The translations under genes were made by a program, and so were the position numbers. From Enoplolaimus lenunculus (lineage: Eukaryota; Nematoda; Enoplea; Enoplida; Thoracostomopsidae), in assembly GCA_030248215.1 (NCBI GenBank), contig JASANG010001633.1:62001-126000 (forward strand): DNA of 64,000 nucleotides, written 5' to 3'. Below are positions 27,245 through 39,217 of the stretch, in pieces. Numbering within the stretch: position 1 is the first letter of the stretch; every line of letters starts with the position of its first letter. The notes below the pieces were generated by a model. That model made no database searches, had not been told where the DNA came from, and was given only the letters and a program-made list of their open reading frames with translations.

Positions 27245-27530
27245 AGGGGGCGGTCTATAGACCGATCACCTTGCCATTGGGGGCTAAGACCTTGCTAAGC
27301 GGGGCGAAAACCTTGCTAAGGGGGTAAAATCTTGCTAAGGGGGTTAAACCTTGATAAGGGGGCTAAACCCTTGCTAAGGGCGCTAAAACCTTGCTATTGA
27401 AGGGGCTAAAAATATGGCCGGAGGGGCATACAAAGAGGTTTCAATGACTTACAAAGCAGAAAATTTTTAAGGGGGGGGCAAAATTTTTTATGAGCCACCA
27501 GCCTTTAGCTACAAGCCCGACGGAGGGGCA
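27245..27530. mobile_element. R-family element expanded by a ~20-bp minisatellite
   Basis: Seven variants of ACCTTGCTAAGGGGGCTAA from about 27269 to 27410 inside an R element ending TAGCTACAAGCCCG. Confidence 0.78.
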
Positions 27531-27858
27531 CCTGGAAAACGCGGCCTACTCACTGGTTTTGAGAGCTATTTCAGTATTAAATATTAGCTGATTGATATTA
27601 CAGGCAACCTATTCGCACGATGCGTTAAATATGAATGATATCGCGCTGGACTTAAAATCCTGGCAAGTTCTATGATACAATCGAGTATAATCGAGTTTCT
27701 TTTACTAAAAGCAAAGTCGATTTTGTAAGATGCTTGTTGAATAAACTTAAAGCAACGCGGATTAAGCCAACTAATGGTTGCAGTTTAATCATCACAAGAT
27801 AACGTAGCCTTGCATAGCGCTTTACGCGTGCACTAGCTGTAAGAGGGTCCGAAATCGC

Positions 27859-28005
27859 GGCCCATGTAACGATCAGTGGTAGAACGTTTTTCAACAATAG
27901 GTCATACTTAAACTTTAGACTATTTTTTGCTTACAGTTAGGCTTAAGCTAAGGGTTAGGAATATGCTTATACTACTGTTACGGCCCTTTTGTATATACAT
28001 TGGCC
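27859..28005 (+). mobile_element. H1 hAT-like MITE, diverged
   Basis: GGCCCATGTAACGATCAG to TATATACATTGGCC, short TTAGGC-like interior. Confidence 0.8.
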
Positions 28006-28150
28006 GACGCCACTTGTTTCATTTTGGCGATCAAAAAATTTTGCCTTCAAACCAGTGTAAAAAGTTCGAAAAATACAGGATCACAGTGGCTTAATTTGCC
28101 AGGAATAGCTTCCGAACAAAGTGTTATGCATCTCAGCGGCGTATACAAGG

Positions 28151-28312
28151 CAGGCCCTTAGCCAGTCCACCTTGCTAAATTGGGGCTAAATATTTTTCAA
28201 AAGGGACTAAAGGTTTTCATCGACTTACAAGCAAGGTTGAAAATGTTCTGGGGAGGCCAAAATTTTTCCAGGGGGGTTGTACCCCCTGCCCCCTCCTTCG
28301 CTATGGGCACAA
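28151..28312. mobile_element. R-family element
   Basis: AGGCCCTTAGCCAGTCCACC to CCCTCCTTCGCTATGGGC. Confidence 0.65.
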
Positions 28313-28429
28313 CACAAGGACCGTGTGCTCAGTAGGAAATCTTTGTGCAATTTCCGTACAGACAAAAAAAACCACAATTAACATGCTTTAGACTAAGCTT
28401 CTGGATTCTTTGAGGTTAAAATTTTTGTG

Positions 28430-28558
28430 TTTTATAAATATAAGCATGTTCCTAAGACTAATCCTAATTCTAAACCAAGCAAAAAAATAGTCTAAAGCTT
28501 GAGCTTACTCTATTACAGTCCCACAGAAAAACGTTCCGCCCTGTTCTTTACATGGGCC
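28430..28558 (-). mobile_element. H1 MITE, left end lost
   Basis: CCTAAGACTAATCC tract, CTTGAGCTTACTCTATTACA and AACGTTCCGCCCTGTTCTT end. Confidence 0.78.
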
Positions 28559-28639
28559 TATAAAAGTATACGCACAGGAAATCACGAAATCTGCACTGCA
28601 AATAGGCATTGCCTTAAGGCTTTTTATGAATTTTATTAT

Positions 28640-28980
28640 ACGTTTACGCTTAGGCGGACGCCGTAATTTAGGCTTAGGTTAAGGTCTGCGAGGTGAGCTT
28701 ATGCCTATGCGAACAGCTAGGGCGGCGCTATATTTCACCCCGATTTTAATGGCTGACGGCGTCTTCCGTCGCCATATGGCATCGAAAGGCAATTGCCTAA
28801 TAGCACCGTACGAAGAGTATAGCTCCACCCTTAGGCTTATACGCTTAAAGGTAGCGCTATACTTTTGATGACGTCCGGTGCCCTCGGTCACCCGTACTGT
28901 GCTGTTTGTTACCGTACCGCATAATGGTGGACGGTAACGGACCTCGTCGTACAAGTATAGCGCTACCCTAAGGCGTAATT
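28640..28980. mobile_element. G-family element
   Basis: TAGCGCTATACTTTTGATGA and ACAAGTATAGCGCTACCC form the inverted ends around 28852-28972; GTCCGGTGCC/GGTAACGGAC arms inside. A second related block lies at 28715-28850. Confidence 0.68.
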
Positions 28981-29003
28981 CTATGCTCAGGGAAAGACTC
29001 TTA

Positions 29004-29223
29004 CACTGCGAAAACTGGTGTGTCAAATTGACTCTCTCCGAAATAGGCTTTTCGTGACTACAAAAACCGAGTCAAATTCGACTCCGCCAGAATCAAATTC
29101 GACTCACTGAGCGTCTCGGGTGAGTCGAATTTCTCTATGGCGGAGTCGACTTTGGCGCAGTTAGTGTAGTCCGGAAAAGCCTATTTCGGACACAGTCAAT
29201 TTGATTCACCATTTTTGACAGTG
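29004..29223. mobile_element. S-family palindromic MITE, 220 bp, TA target
   Basis: CACTGCGAAAACTGG to TTTTTGACAGTG, TA at both borders; CTCTCCGAAATAGGCTTTTC block and its inverse. Confidence 0.9.
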
Positions 29224-29225
29224 TA

Positions 29226-30290
29226 TAGCTACCGCAAAACATATCCGCTTCGGTCTAAAAATTCCACGCCGTGTCAAAGCTGCAATCACATTATCGACCA
29301 GCGATTATCTTTTTTCTTGCATTTTGCAACCAACTATTCACCATATACAGTCATAAGATATAACTAATTAATGTTAATTGACGCAGAGGCCTGACTGCGA
29401 AATATACCCCGGATCGCACAAATGGAACATAGAAGCTGATCGGAAAAATATGCGTTTGCGCTAATCGAAAATCCGGCATAGGAACGCAAGCAAAATGCGA
29501 CGAATCACAACATATCACGTATCAGTGATCATAGACGTCCAGCTCAAAGGGGGCGTGCGTCAGCAAACTTAACGCTGTCCCCGTGAAAATTTTGACCCTA
29601 CCGATAGGCGTACAATTTTTATGGCTGTTTGTTTGTGTTCAAATTTCGGGGGTGTCACTTTAATTTAAATTAACCCGTCGACTCTCTTACCGGTTGCGCG
29701 TACGCTTTCTGTTCAACGTTGAGTTTGCCACGCTTAACCTGTCACCCATCAAACATTATTGCAATGATTTTATACGGATACACGCGACCGGGTGTAAAGT
29801 CTGTGGGATAAAACATTACAAGATAACGCCTAAGGGACACCTCAGTATCTTTTAGGGTATACTTAGATTAAGGGGATTGTTGGAAAAAAATTTGACTGAA
29901 GGAACGTCGGAAAAGTAAAACCAACTGGCAGGGGTTACCATCCGCCGGATGTGGGCCTATGGTTCGGTACATGTCACGTCATTTATCGGATCCCCTGAAT
30001 TAGACAGGCAAAGGTGTTGCAGCGGTTGTCCGCAGATCAATCTGGTTTAATTGGTTTTGAGTCCATCACACGGATGGAAATGAAACCGTGGGAGGAGTCG
30101 CGAAAGGTTAAACCAGACAAACCAGATTCAATATACGAGATTGCATGGATGTTTGGCACAATGACGGGTTCGTGTATTCGGGGGATTCACTTCGAAACCC
30201 CGGCTAAAATTTTGGGTTTCCGTGAGAATTGTCACACCGTTCAACGATAGTTTCAATATGTAATTCAATGTTTCTCACCCTACTGTAAGT
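29226..30290. other. No gene recognised
   Basis: Contains an open frame of 78 codons (30014-30250, plus strand) with no recognisable domain. Confidence 0.35.
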
Positions 30291-30295
30291 AGATT

Positions 30296-30545
30296 GGTTT
30301 ATGTAAAGATCAGAGGCGGAACGTTTTTATGCGGGACTGCAAAAGAGTAAGCTTAAGCTTTAGACTAATTTTTTTGTTTGGCTTAGGCTTAAGCTTAGGC
30401 TTAGGCTTAGAAATATACTCATTCTTGCGCTTAGGTTTAGGCTTAGGCTTAGAAACATACTCATTCTTACGCTTAGGCTTAGGCTTAGGCTTAGGCTTAG
30501 GCATATGCTTATAATACTGTTTCGCCTCTGCTCTTTACATTGGCC
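30296..30545 (+). mobile_element. H1 hAT-like MITE
   Basis: GGTTTATGTAAAGATCAGAG to CTCTTTACATTGGCC; flanks AGTAGATT/AATAGATT. Two ~57-bp higher-order units of TTAGGC plus ATACTCATTCTT.CGC. Confidence 0.9.
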
Positions 30546-31087
30546 AATAGATTTCAAGGCACGCTACTCCGAACGCAGATAAGCACAACTGTACCGGTTT
30601 ATTGCCAGCCAACAAAAAAGTATCCCTTCACATATTATGACATTATTAAAATAGGCTGTTACTTAGGCTTAGGCTGAAACTTAGGTTTAGGTTCTGGTTA
30701 GCTTAAACCTAACCCTCAGAATTAATATTAAAAACAGGTAGTAAGGGGGTGCACTGTGTCCTTTACTCAAGTTTACAGGGGACAACTTTACAAGTACCAT
30801 CACAGCTTTAGTATTAATGTTTACATCGTGTCAAATGCCAGTTTTTTCTGGTTTTCATGCGAATGGTTAAACCAGAAACACCAGATTTAGTATGCGAGAG
30901 TGTGACCAAGAAACTATGTAACGAACTTTATACCTCGAAATTTACAGAAAGAGTTAAAAAAATAGACACTTTATAGCATTTGAGAAACTGCGAAAATGCT
31001 TAAGGTTTGTCATAATGGTTACTAAAATGTGTGCTTGAAGTTGTACCTCAGGTATTGCATGATAGTGTCTGTTAAACACGAAGTATG

Positions 31088-31119
31088 TAATAATAGTAAT
31101 AATAATAATAATAAGGATG

Positions 31120-31181
<62 letters not shown>

Positions 31182-31299
31182 CATAATAATGGCCAATGTT
31201 ATTTTAGGGGGCGTAACAGTAGATTAAGCGTATTCCTAAGCATAAAAGCGTTTTATGCACCGACCAGAAACTTGGACGCTCCTTAAAGTAACATGGGCC

Positions 31300-31333
<34 letters not shown>

Positions 31334-31460
31334 TAATAATAAGAATAATAATAATTATAATAATATAATAATAATAATAATGATAATAAGAATAATAATT
31401 ATTATTATAATAATAATAAGAAGAAGAAGAAGAAGCATGATAATGCTTTAAATAACAATG
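31088..31460. repeat. (TAA)n microsatellite, interrupted by an H2 element
   Basis: TAA/AAT repeats at 31088-31190 and 31300-31440; the right half includes GAA and mixed units. Confidence 0.95.
31191..31299 (+). mobile_element. H2 hAT-like MITE, short, inside (TAA)n
   Basis: GGCCAATGTTATTTTAGGGG to CTTAAAGTAACATGGGCC, 109 bp, with only one CCTAAG; ATAATAAT on both sides. Confidence 0.93.
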
Positions 31461-31469
31461 AGAAAACTA

Positions 31470-32148
31470 ATAATAATAACAATATATAATAACCAAAGTT
31501 AGAGGAATGTAACAATAGTATCAGGATATGCGCAAGCCTAACTTGTGTCTTATAAATTGGCAACAGTTAATTCTTGAATGTAAGACATTTATGTTTTAAC
31601 CATTTAAGAAACGAATTTCTGAGCAGTTAAAACTATTAATGTCTGAAATACGAAACATTAATGCCTTGAAAATTCAAGATAATAGGAGTCTTGAAGTTTT
31701 AAGACAATTTATTTTGTTTGCAGAGAGTGAAACCAAGTGAGGCATTGCCCGTACCAATAACTTTGATATAATTTATATTTCTGTCAACTTAGAATTGCTA
31801 GAATCAGGTTTAAAAAACCAAAGTAATACATAATGTTAAGTAGGCTCTCACCAAATCGAAATCCTGGTTAAGCGTATGGCCTGTGATTGGTCGTATTTAA
31901 AGCTTTACTTAGATTTATAATTAGTTTCCAGCTTCAGACCTGAAGAAAATTATTGAAGCTTGCACTAGTTTTGTATTAATCGTTGATCATAATACGCAGT
32001 TTCATCGCCGTGCGACACAAACCAGGTGTTTATACGTTGAAATCTTATCCGAAGACGGATTTGCTGACGATACAATAAACTTGAAATCTGATACTATTGC
32101 AAAGCGATGAATATTAAGTTTAGATTGACAATTTTGCTTCTTAATCTC
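31470..32148. other. No gene recognised
   Basis: AT-rich, no domain or repeat match seen. Confidence 0.35.
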
Positions 32149-32633
32149 GGCTGATGTCAGAGGCGCAAAACGTGTTTCGGTGCGACTGCAATAGAGTAAG
32201 CTTAAGCTTTAGACTAATTCTTTTTGCTTGGATTAGGCTTAGGCTGAGGCTTAGTCTTAGGCTTAGGCTTACGCTTAGGCTTAGGAATATGCTCATCGTT
32301 ACGCTTAGCCTTTAGAATTAGGATTAGGCTTAGGCTTAGGCTTAGGCTTAGGCTTAGGTTTAGGAATATGCTCATCGTTACGCTTAGCCTTTAGGATTAG
32401 GATTAGGCTTAGGCTTAGGCTTAGGCTTATGCTTAGGCTTAGGCTTAGGCTTAGGAATATGCTCATCGTTACGCTTAGCCTTTAGAATTAGGATTAGGCT
32501 TAGGCTTAGGCTTAGGCTTACGCTTAGGTTTAGGAATATGCTCATCGTTACGCTTAGCCTTTAGGATTAGGATTAGGCTTAGACTTAGGAATATGATTAT
32601 AACACTGTTCAGCCCATGTTCTTTACATTAGCC
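32149..32633 (+). mobile_element. H1 hAT-like MITE, 485 bp, higher-order TTAGGC array
   Basis: Ends resemble GGCC.ATGT and TTCTTTACATTAGCC; four to five higher-order units made of a TTAGGC run plus AATATGCTCATCGTTACGCT and AGCCTTTAG(A/G)ATTAGGATTA. Flanks TTAATCTC/TTAATTTT. Confidence 0.88.
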
Positions 32634-32857
32634 TTAATTTTTAACTATAATATTGTTTAGACTGGTGTAACAGCGTGTTATCATGATATTTTAAAAGAAT
32701 TGTGTCAAAAATAGAACGCAATTTTTAAACATTTTTGCGTTTTTAAAGCCCAAGATGTAGCCAAATAACAAGGGGGGTACCCTCTGGAGAGGCCAAATAA
32801 ATATCAGTCCCCCTCTTATTCGGGTCACTATAGTATATAAATAAATGAATATATATA

Positions 32858-33062
32858 CACTGCAAAAATGGTGAGTCAAACTGACTCTCTCGGAAATAGG
32901 CTTTTCCTGACTATTGACTACACAAACTGAGTTAAAAATCGACTCCACCTGAATCAATTTCGACTCAATTTGACTCTGGCAAAGTCGAATTTTGACTCAG
33001 TTTACGCAGTCGGGAACAGCCTATTTCGGAAAGAGTCAATTCGACTCACCATTTTTTACAAT
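32858..33062. mobile_element. S-family palindromic MITE
   Basis: CACTGCAAAAATGGTGAGTC to CTCACCATTTTTTACA; TA-rich flanks prevent an exact border. Confidence 0.85.
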
Positions 33063-33079
33063 ATATATATATATATATT

Positions 33080-34130
33080 GCGTACGCATTGACAAAATTT
33101 TTTAAATCAGCCACTGCTAACGGTTGAAAATTAAAAATATTGAACTCAACTATTATTCTATTATTCTACTATTGAAACTACCTTGCGAATCACCTAATAT
33201 TCGGACAACACTTTTGCGATAGCATTTTATCAATTTCTCCGGCCTGGCTACAAACGTTCCCACCAAGTGGTCGACCCTGGTTTGTCTGAACTATACACTT
33301 AATTAGCTCGATGTAACTCGAGATTTGTACTGCTAAAATACAACTCATATTATGCAAATAGAAAATGTGATTTCTGCTATATTCACCTACTTAACTTTTG
33401 GTTATAATGATGTTTACATTACGACCGAGATATATGTCGGTGACGACTATACCAGGGACAATAGTACGGATGTATCTCCTGAAATTGCGAGAGAACCAAT
33501 CAAAAACACAGTTTTAGGTTAAAATAATCTGACCAATCTTAGAGGTGAAACATGCCTTTCATGTCTGTACGCTTCGTTACTAAAAACATTTAGATGAGGT
33601 TGTACTCTCCCGAAATAAAATCCTGGTAACGTCCTAAAATTATATATATGTATATATGTATATATTTATATTTATATATATTTATATATATTATAAAGAA
33701 AAGTTCATGATTATTATATGTGGATATATGGTGTAAATTATGCATTATGCATTGATAAGCAGGGGTTTCAATTACGGTAATATTTGAACAATTTTGGCCG
33801 AAATATCGAAAGAATATATATTATGGTTGTTTTGGTAACAGAAATTAAATTAAAATGCTTACAATGTCTATGAGCTGGCTTATAGCAACAATGGTGCTAA
33901 AAGTCGTGATTTTATTTACTTTAAGCTTTGTAAATATGACGCCTGTGGTCGACTTTTGAAACAGGCATCGCTATGAACCAGAAGAACGAGTCTTTTTGCC
34001 AACTGTGTGTGGCACCTAAATCGCCAGGTTAGTACTTAATGTGGTCTCAAACAAGCGAGCGTCCGTAGCTACGGATCCTCAATTGTTGATCGACCAACAG
34101 GATCGATACAATGCCAAAAATGTGTCAAAT
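33080..34130. other. No gene recognised
   Basis: Interrupted TA repeat at 33640-33700; nothing else identified. Confidence 0.35.
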
Positions 34131-34134
34131 TTCG

Positions 34135-34280
34135 GCTAATGTATAGATCAAAGGCGGAGCGGTTTTCCTCGGGACTGCAATAGAGTAAGCTTTAGCTTTA
34201 GACTATAATTTTATTTAGACTTAGGTTTAGGTATAGACTTATTCTTGCGCGTATAGGCTTTGGTTAGGCTTTTTGGTTAG
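34135..34280 (+). mobile_element. H1 MITE, right end lost
   Basis: GGCTAATGTATAGATCAAAG, GACTGCAATAGAGTAAGC and a short TTAGGC tract. Confidence 0.72.
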
Positions 34281-34621
34281 GAATCAAATTACGAATGGCC
34301 ATCGGGCAAGTTTAAGCTGATTTTGTTAAACAAAACTTTTAAATGCCTAAAAATCAGCGCATGCTATTTTGCTGGGCTTTAACTCAAAAATGTTGTTTAG
34401 GTTTAGGTTTAGGCAACTAAATGCATAAACACTCCTAAGGCAAATATCAGATTATACAAGGATACGTCGTTGCAACTCGGAACAATTATTGAACCAGATT
34501 TGTAAGCTCCATAAAATCGACACAATATACCACAGGTCTTAGTTTCAAGCCTAGAAATTAAACCTAACGCTTTCCACAAGCGTAAATAATATCCTACAAC
34601 TAAAAGTGAACCCAAAAAGTA

Positions 34622-34873
34622 CACTGTAAATTCTAATGAGTTGATTAATCAATTCAACTGGCGAGTTGGTTATTTCTGAATTAATATCAGTAAACATTAA
34701 CTCACTCTGAGTTGAGTTGATTCTCACTCTGAATTGAGTTGACTCTGTGTGAGTTGATTAGTTAACTCAGAAAGAATTGAATCAATGCAAAATTCTGAGT
34801 TCTGATACTCCTAACTCAGTCTGAGTGATTCAACTCATTTTGAGTTAAAATCAACTCAATGGAATTTATAGTG
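34622..34873. mobile_element. T-family palindromic MITE, 252 bp, TA target
   Basis: CACTGTAAATTCTAATGAGT to TGGAATTTATAGTG, TA on both sides. Confidence 0.9.
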
Positions 34874-35330
34874 TATATTTGTGCCAGCCAGAAGTGTACA
34901 CCAAAAGATTTTCAACTCTCACGCAAAACCGGAATACGGTAAGAACCGCTTCGGTCCACCAGGAATATCAGTACAAACCTTCGTTTGCCATAACCGCGTT
35001 GATTTAATCAGAAAACTAAAATTGGTTATAATATTAAAATTACACATTTAAAATCTAATTTTGAAAATATTTTATAAATACTTCAAAATGAGCATTGGCA
35101 CCAATCCCGAGGTCCCAAAAGTATAATAATAATAATAATATTGGTCAAGCGAAAATTGAGTCAAAATTGTTTGACCAAATATATTAGCTGTGAACCTTTG
35201 CCTAAACCAAATTTTTGGCCAAAATCCACTTGAACAGCGAATCAATATCGATTTGTGCATAAATTTCGTTGTCGGCAAAATGGGAACTTTTACCAAAAAC
35301 GTTAAGGTTATGGAGTATTTTATTTAAAAC

Positions 35331-35754
35331 GGCCCATATAAAGATCAGAGGCGGAACGTTTTTATGTTGTGTCTGGAATAGAGTAAAGTTGAGCTTTTGA
35401 CTAGTTTTTTGGCTTAGAATTAAGCTTGGGCTTAGGCTTAGGAATATGCTCTTTTTACGCTTAGGCTTTAAGGCTCAGGTTTAGGCTTAGGAATATGCTC
35501 ATTTTTACGCTTAAGCTTAGGCTTAGGTTTAGGCTTAGGCTTAGGAATATCCTCATTTTTACGCTTAAGCTTAGGCTTAAGCTTAGACTTAGGCTTAGGA
35601 ACATGCTCATTCTTAGGCTTAGGCTTAGGTTTAGGCTTAGGCTAAGGCTTAGGCTTAGGGTTAGGAATAGGCTCATTCCTACGGTTAGGCTTGGGCTTAG
35701 GCAGAGGTAGCAACATGCTTATAGTACTGTTCCGCCCATCTTCTATACATTGGC
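35331..35754 (+). mobile_element. H1 hAT-like MITE, 424 bp
   Basis: GGCCCATATAAAGATCAGAG to TTCTATACATTGGCC; flanks TTTAAAAC/TTTAAAAG. Five units of TTAGGC runs with GGAATATGCTCATTTTTACG. Confidence 0.92.
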
Positions 35755-35769
35755 CTTTAAAAGCATACA

Positions 35770-36460
35770 CTGTTTGAACTGGATGAAATATATTCTATGT
35801 TTATGTCTCCGTTTAATCATCTTATCAAATTTTACTATCAACTTTATGAGACGGCCTAAGAAAATTACAGAAACAACTTACCCGCATAAATGTAATTATT
35901 TGCTAATTTTCGAATCTACGACAATTTGTCGCCCGACAGTGTCTAAAAGCCTGTGAATAAATCTAAACCTAATCCCAAGCATACTAAATCTAAACCTTAG
36001 CATAATGTTGACCGGTGAATTGTCGAGTCGATAAAATTTCGGATTACCAGTTGTCCGGTCAATGAGTTGTCGCGGGCGACAAAAAATGTTTTTTACCAAA
36101 CTGGTTTTGGTTGAGTTGTAAATGCAACACCCTGTCGACGGCCCATACGATAGACAATTCCCTGTAACAAAATTCGGTGGATATTCCAAAAATTGAGGGA
36201 TTTTGGGAAACTGGGAGGGATTTTATCCAAAAAATTTTGATTTTCGTAGCAGCCATTTTCGCTCGGAATTTTGGAAAATTTGGATTTGAGAACTACCGTT
36301 TTGTTCTGGATCTTAGGAAGTTGGTAATCATGAATATAGCGATACGCGGGAAATTAGGCATTTGTAGAAAGCCTGAGCCTAAATTTTAGTCAAAACCAGA
36401 GGCTAGACAGGTTATCTCGAGCCAAAAGACTAGCCTAAAGCCTTAAAATAAGCTTCAGCT
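35770..36460. other. No gene recognised
   Basis: Short frames on both strands without family resemblance. Confidence 0.3.
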
Positions 36461-36471
36461 CATAATGAGCC

Positions 36472-36610
36472 AATGTATATATAATTGCTGTAACAGTAGT
36501 ATAAGCATATGTCTACGCCTAAGCCTAGGCTTCAGCTATAAGCGTAAGTTTATACCTAATCCTAACCAAAAAATAAGTCTAAAGCTAAGCTTTACGCTAG
36601 CTGATCCTTT
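36472..36610 (-). mobile_element. H1 MITE, diverged and truncated
   Basis: GAGCCAATGTATATATAATT then CCTAAGCCTAGGC and AGTCTAAAGCTAAGC; the terminal GTTCCGCCCC end is not present. Confidence 0.6.
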
Positions 36611-36974
36611 GTGTTTGCTAGTCCTAAAGCCTGAAACTTACTTAAGTCTAACCGCAACTAAAAATTTGTGTAACCAAAAATTTCAAATTGCCCCAGGTTA
36701 CAAATCATTTATATGAGAAAAGCACAACTTTTTTAAAATACGGAAGATTTCATTACCGAAATTGCTGGAAACTCCAGAAAAAATTAAACCTTACCCGATA
36801 CAAATGGTCGGTTATTCACAACCTGAACCGCAAACCAGAATAGACTTGTATTTAAGCTAAAATCTATTAAGCCTAATCTTAACCCTAAAATAACACCAAA
36901 GTGGCTATAGTGTACGTTTCAGCCTATGAACATCCTGAGCCTAAGCCTAGGCCATTTGCCTCAAATGCTTGTAG

Positions 36975-38130
36975 CACCTATCATCAGTTAGCGGCAGGTT
37001 TTCAAACAAACAAATATCTGCACAAACGAATATCTGCAATGGCAGATCTCAAAAATCAAAATTAGTTTCGCTCAAAATTTATGGCAAATCAAACGCGAAC
37101 AATGCGCTGAACGTCACACTGTAAACTCTAGTGAGTTGATTTTAACTCAGAATGAGTTAAATTACGCATTCTGAGTTAGCACTATCAGAACTCGTTATTC
37201 TGAGTTGATTCACCTCACTTTGAATTAATTCACCAACTCCCGAGGAATCAACTCCACTCAGAGTGAGGCCATAAAAGTAGGTCTCAAGGAAAATAGAAAA
37301 TTATTTATGTGAGAAAGGGTTAACCGAAAAATTTTCCGTTTTTACTATCTATATTAAGCGAAAAATTTTCAGTTTACTGTCTATAAATAACTCATTGGGA
37401 TTTACAGTGTACCACTGGAGTTCGAATCCTACCATAAAAGTAGGTCTGAGGGGAAATAGAAAATATTCAAAGGGTTAAATAACTCGTTGGGATTTACAGT
37501 GTATAACCAACGGGTGATAGGTGCTGGACACATTTGAGAATACAGGCTCATATTCTGAAGTGTGTACCACACCAGCTGCCATCAGTTAGTTATAGTTTTT
37601 ACAAGAGGCCATATTCTCAAAAGTGTGTAGTACCTATCAACAGTTGGTGATTAAAGCCTTGTAACTTTTGAAGCAGTGAGTGCTGAGGCTCCAAATTCAG
37701 GACATTTTTTGCATATGATCCGCTCTACTCCTATATCAATTTTGAGTCTAGAAACCGCAATCGTTAGTGAATTTGAAAACCGATGATAAACCATACACGT
37801 TTGAGAATATGGGCCAAGGGCCCGCATACTCAAATGCATTTAGTCCCTATCATAAGTTAGGAACAGATATCAACATTTGTAAAGAAGTAGAGAAAAATGA
37901 ATGCAACAAATGTGCTGAATTTCCAATCTCACTATTCTCCGGTTCTAAAGCTACAAGACCTTTTGAAAACACGGGCATTGATGTGAACCAGTGAATTGCG
38001 AGGTTCGAAATCAAATGAATTTTTTACATTTGATATACACTGCTTCTGTACCAATTTTGATCAACAGTTGCTGGAGTTCGTCAATCTGAGAACCTATCGC
38101 TAACTGGTAAGAGATGCTATACATATTTGA
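36975..38130. repeat. Cluster of CAGTTGGTGATAGGTGCT units with nested T element
   Basis: At least six blocks holding ACCTATC(A/G).CAGTT..TGATAGGTGCT with ACATTTGAGAAT(A)C beside it, near 36975, 37505, 37570, 37630, 37840 and 38090, roughly 60-250 bp apart. Related single copies at 21.9, 26.7 and 50.5 kb. Confidence 0.6.
37117..37409. mobile_element. T-family element with internal insertion
   Basis: CACTGTAAACTCTAGTGAGT to TGGGATTTACAGTG. A CATAAAAGTAGGTCT block interrupts it near 37270 and recurs at 37434 with another copy of the right end at 37490-37503. Confidence 0.78.
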
Positions 38131-38820
38131 GTATACATGACCCAAGCCGAAGCGTAAATTTCAGTAGTAATCAAGCCTACGATTAAAACCTACAGTCAAA
38201 TTTTTTAACAAATTAAGAAAACGCGGGTAGCAAAAGCCTCTTGTTGATAGTTTACAACCTGTAACTAAGAAATAATGCAGTTTATAAGACTTATTCAGTA
38301 TTCACCGTGTTAAAATTTTGGTGTCAAACTTTGAAATGCGTACATGGAAAACAATAACAAAAGATACAGTCGATTGTAAATATTACATAGCTAGATGAAG
38401 GACTGTAAAGTCGAATGTTCTTGTGTGCGTATGGACTTACAAAACATTATTGTTTTCGTTTACACACAGAGCCTTGAATAGGTAGTAACCATGAGCAAAT
38501 TAAACTCTGGATATTTGCGTGGCTGAAGCATCATTACTAATGGTGTTTTAATCAATTATCGAAGTTTTTAATATTTTGTATTTGTAGATTTAGCTGTTTT
38601 GTGTTCATTGTCAGAAGAATGCCGTCACATCCAGTTTAATTCTTAATCACTAATGCCCTAAGGTCGGATGCTCCAGACCAATTTTATCTAAATTGACACA
38701 GCGGCAAAATCTGAAGTTCCAAAATGGATTCGGATGCGGCTTTGAAAAACCGTGTTTAAAAAACCGTGTTTGAACAACATGGTTAGCACAATCACTTTTT
38801 AGAATTTTTGCTTGAAGTTA

Positions 38821-38891
38821 AAGACCGCACGGGAATCGAACCACTGACCTCGAGCACTTTAGGCAGCATGCTACCGTTGCACCATGTAGTT
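38821..38891 (-). tRNA. tRNA-like SINE module 1
   Basis: Minus strand: A box TGGTGCAACGG and a consensus B box GGTTCGATTCC at normal spacing; the acceptor stem does not pair. More likely a pol III promoter of a SINE than a tRNA. Confidence 0.55.
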
Positions 38892-39044
38892 TCTGCAACA
38901 ACTTGTTATATGATATATGTGTTGTGTGTAACTATACATATAATATGGCAATCTTAGCTTTACATACACACCATACACATATGCCAACAAACCCGACACT
39001 ATTGTTGATTAGGTAGGTACGATCGAGAGTTGCTGGAAAAGCAT

Positions 39045-39122
39045 GCATGTAGAGTGTGGCTTGAATTGCCGTCCTGCGGATGCTTAGTGAGCGCTCTGCC
39101 GTTACGGCACTTAGCCCGTCGC
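39045..39122 (-). repeat. tRNA-like SINE module 2
   Basis: Minus strand TAAGTGCCGTAACGGCAGAG (A-box-like) with a degenerate B box GGCAATTCAAGCC; preceded by GATCGTACCTTCCTACACTG, which recurs as GATCGTACCTACCTAATC before module 1. Confidence 0.45.
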
Positions 39123-39217
39123 TTACGGTGTAGTCGCCGTGTCAGTGTAGGAAGGTACGATCGTGAAATCAGATCTTTTACTAAGTAACTGAATAAGTAA
39201 TGATATGGACGGTGATA

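Noticed and set aside
30014-30250. 78-codon open frame as a small gene
   Set aside because: No homology, no splice or promoter signals, and length is within chance expectation for this composition.
31029-31286. Poly-Asn or poly-Ile open frames
   Set aside because: They are translations of the (TAA)n microsatellite.
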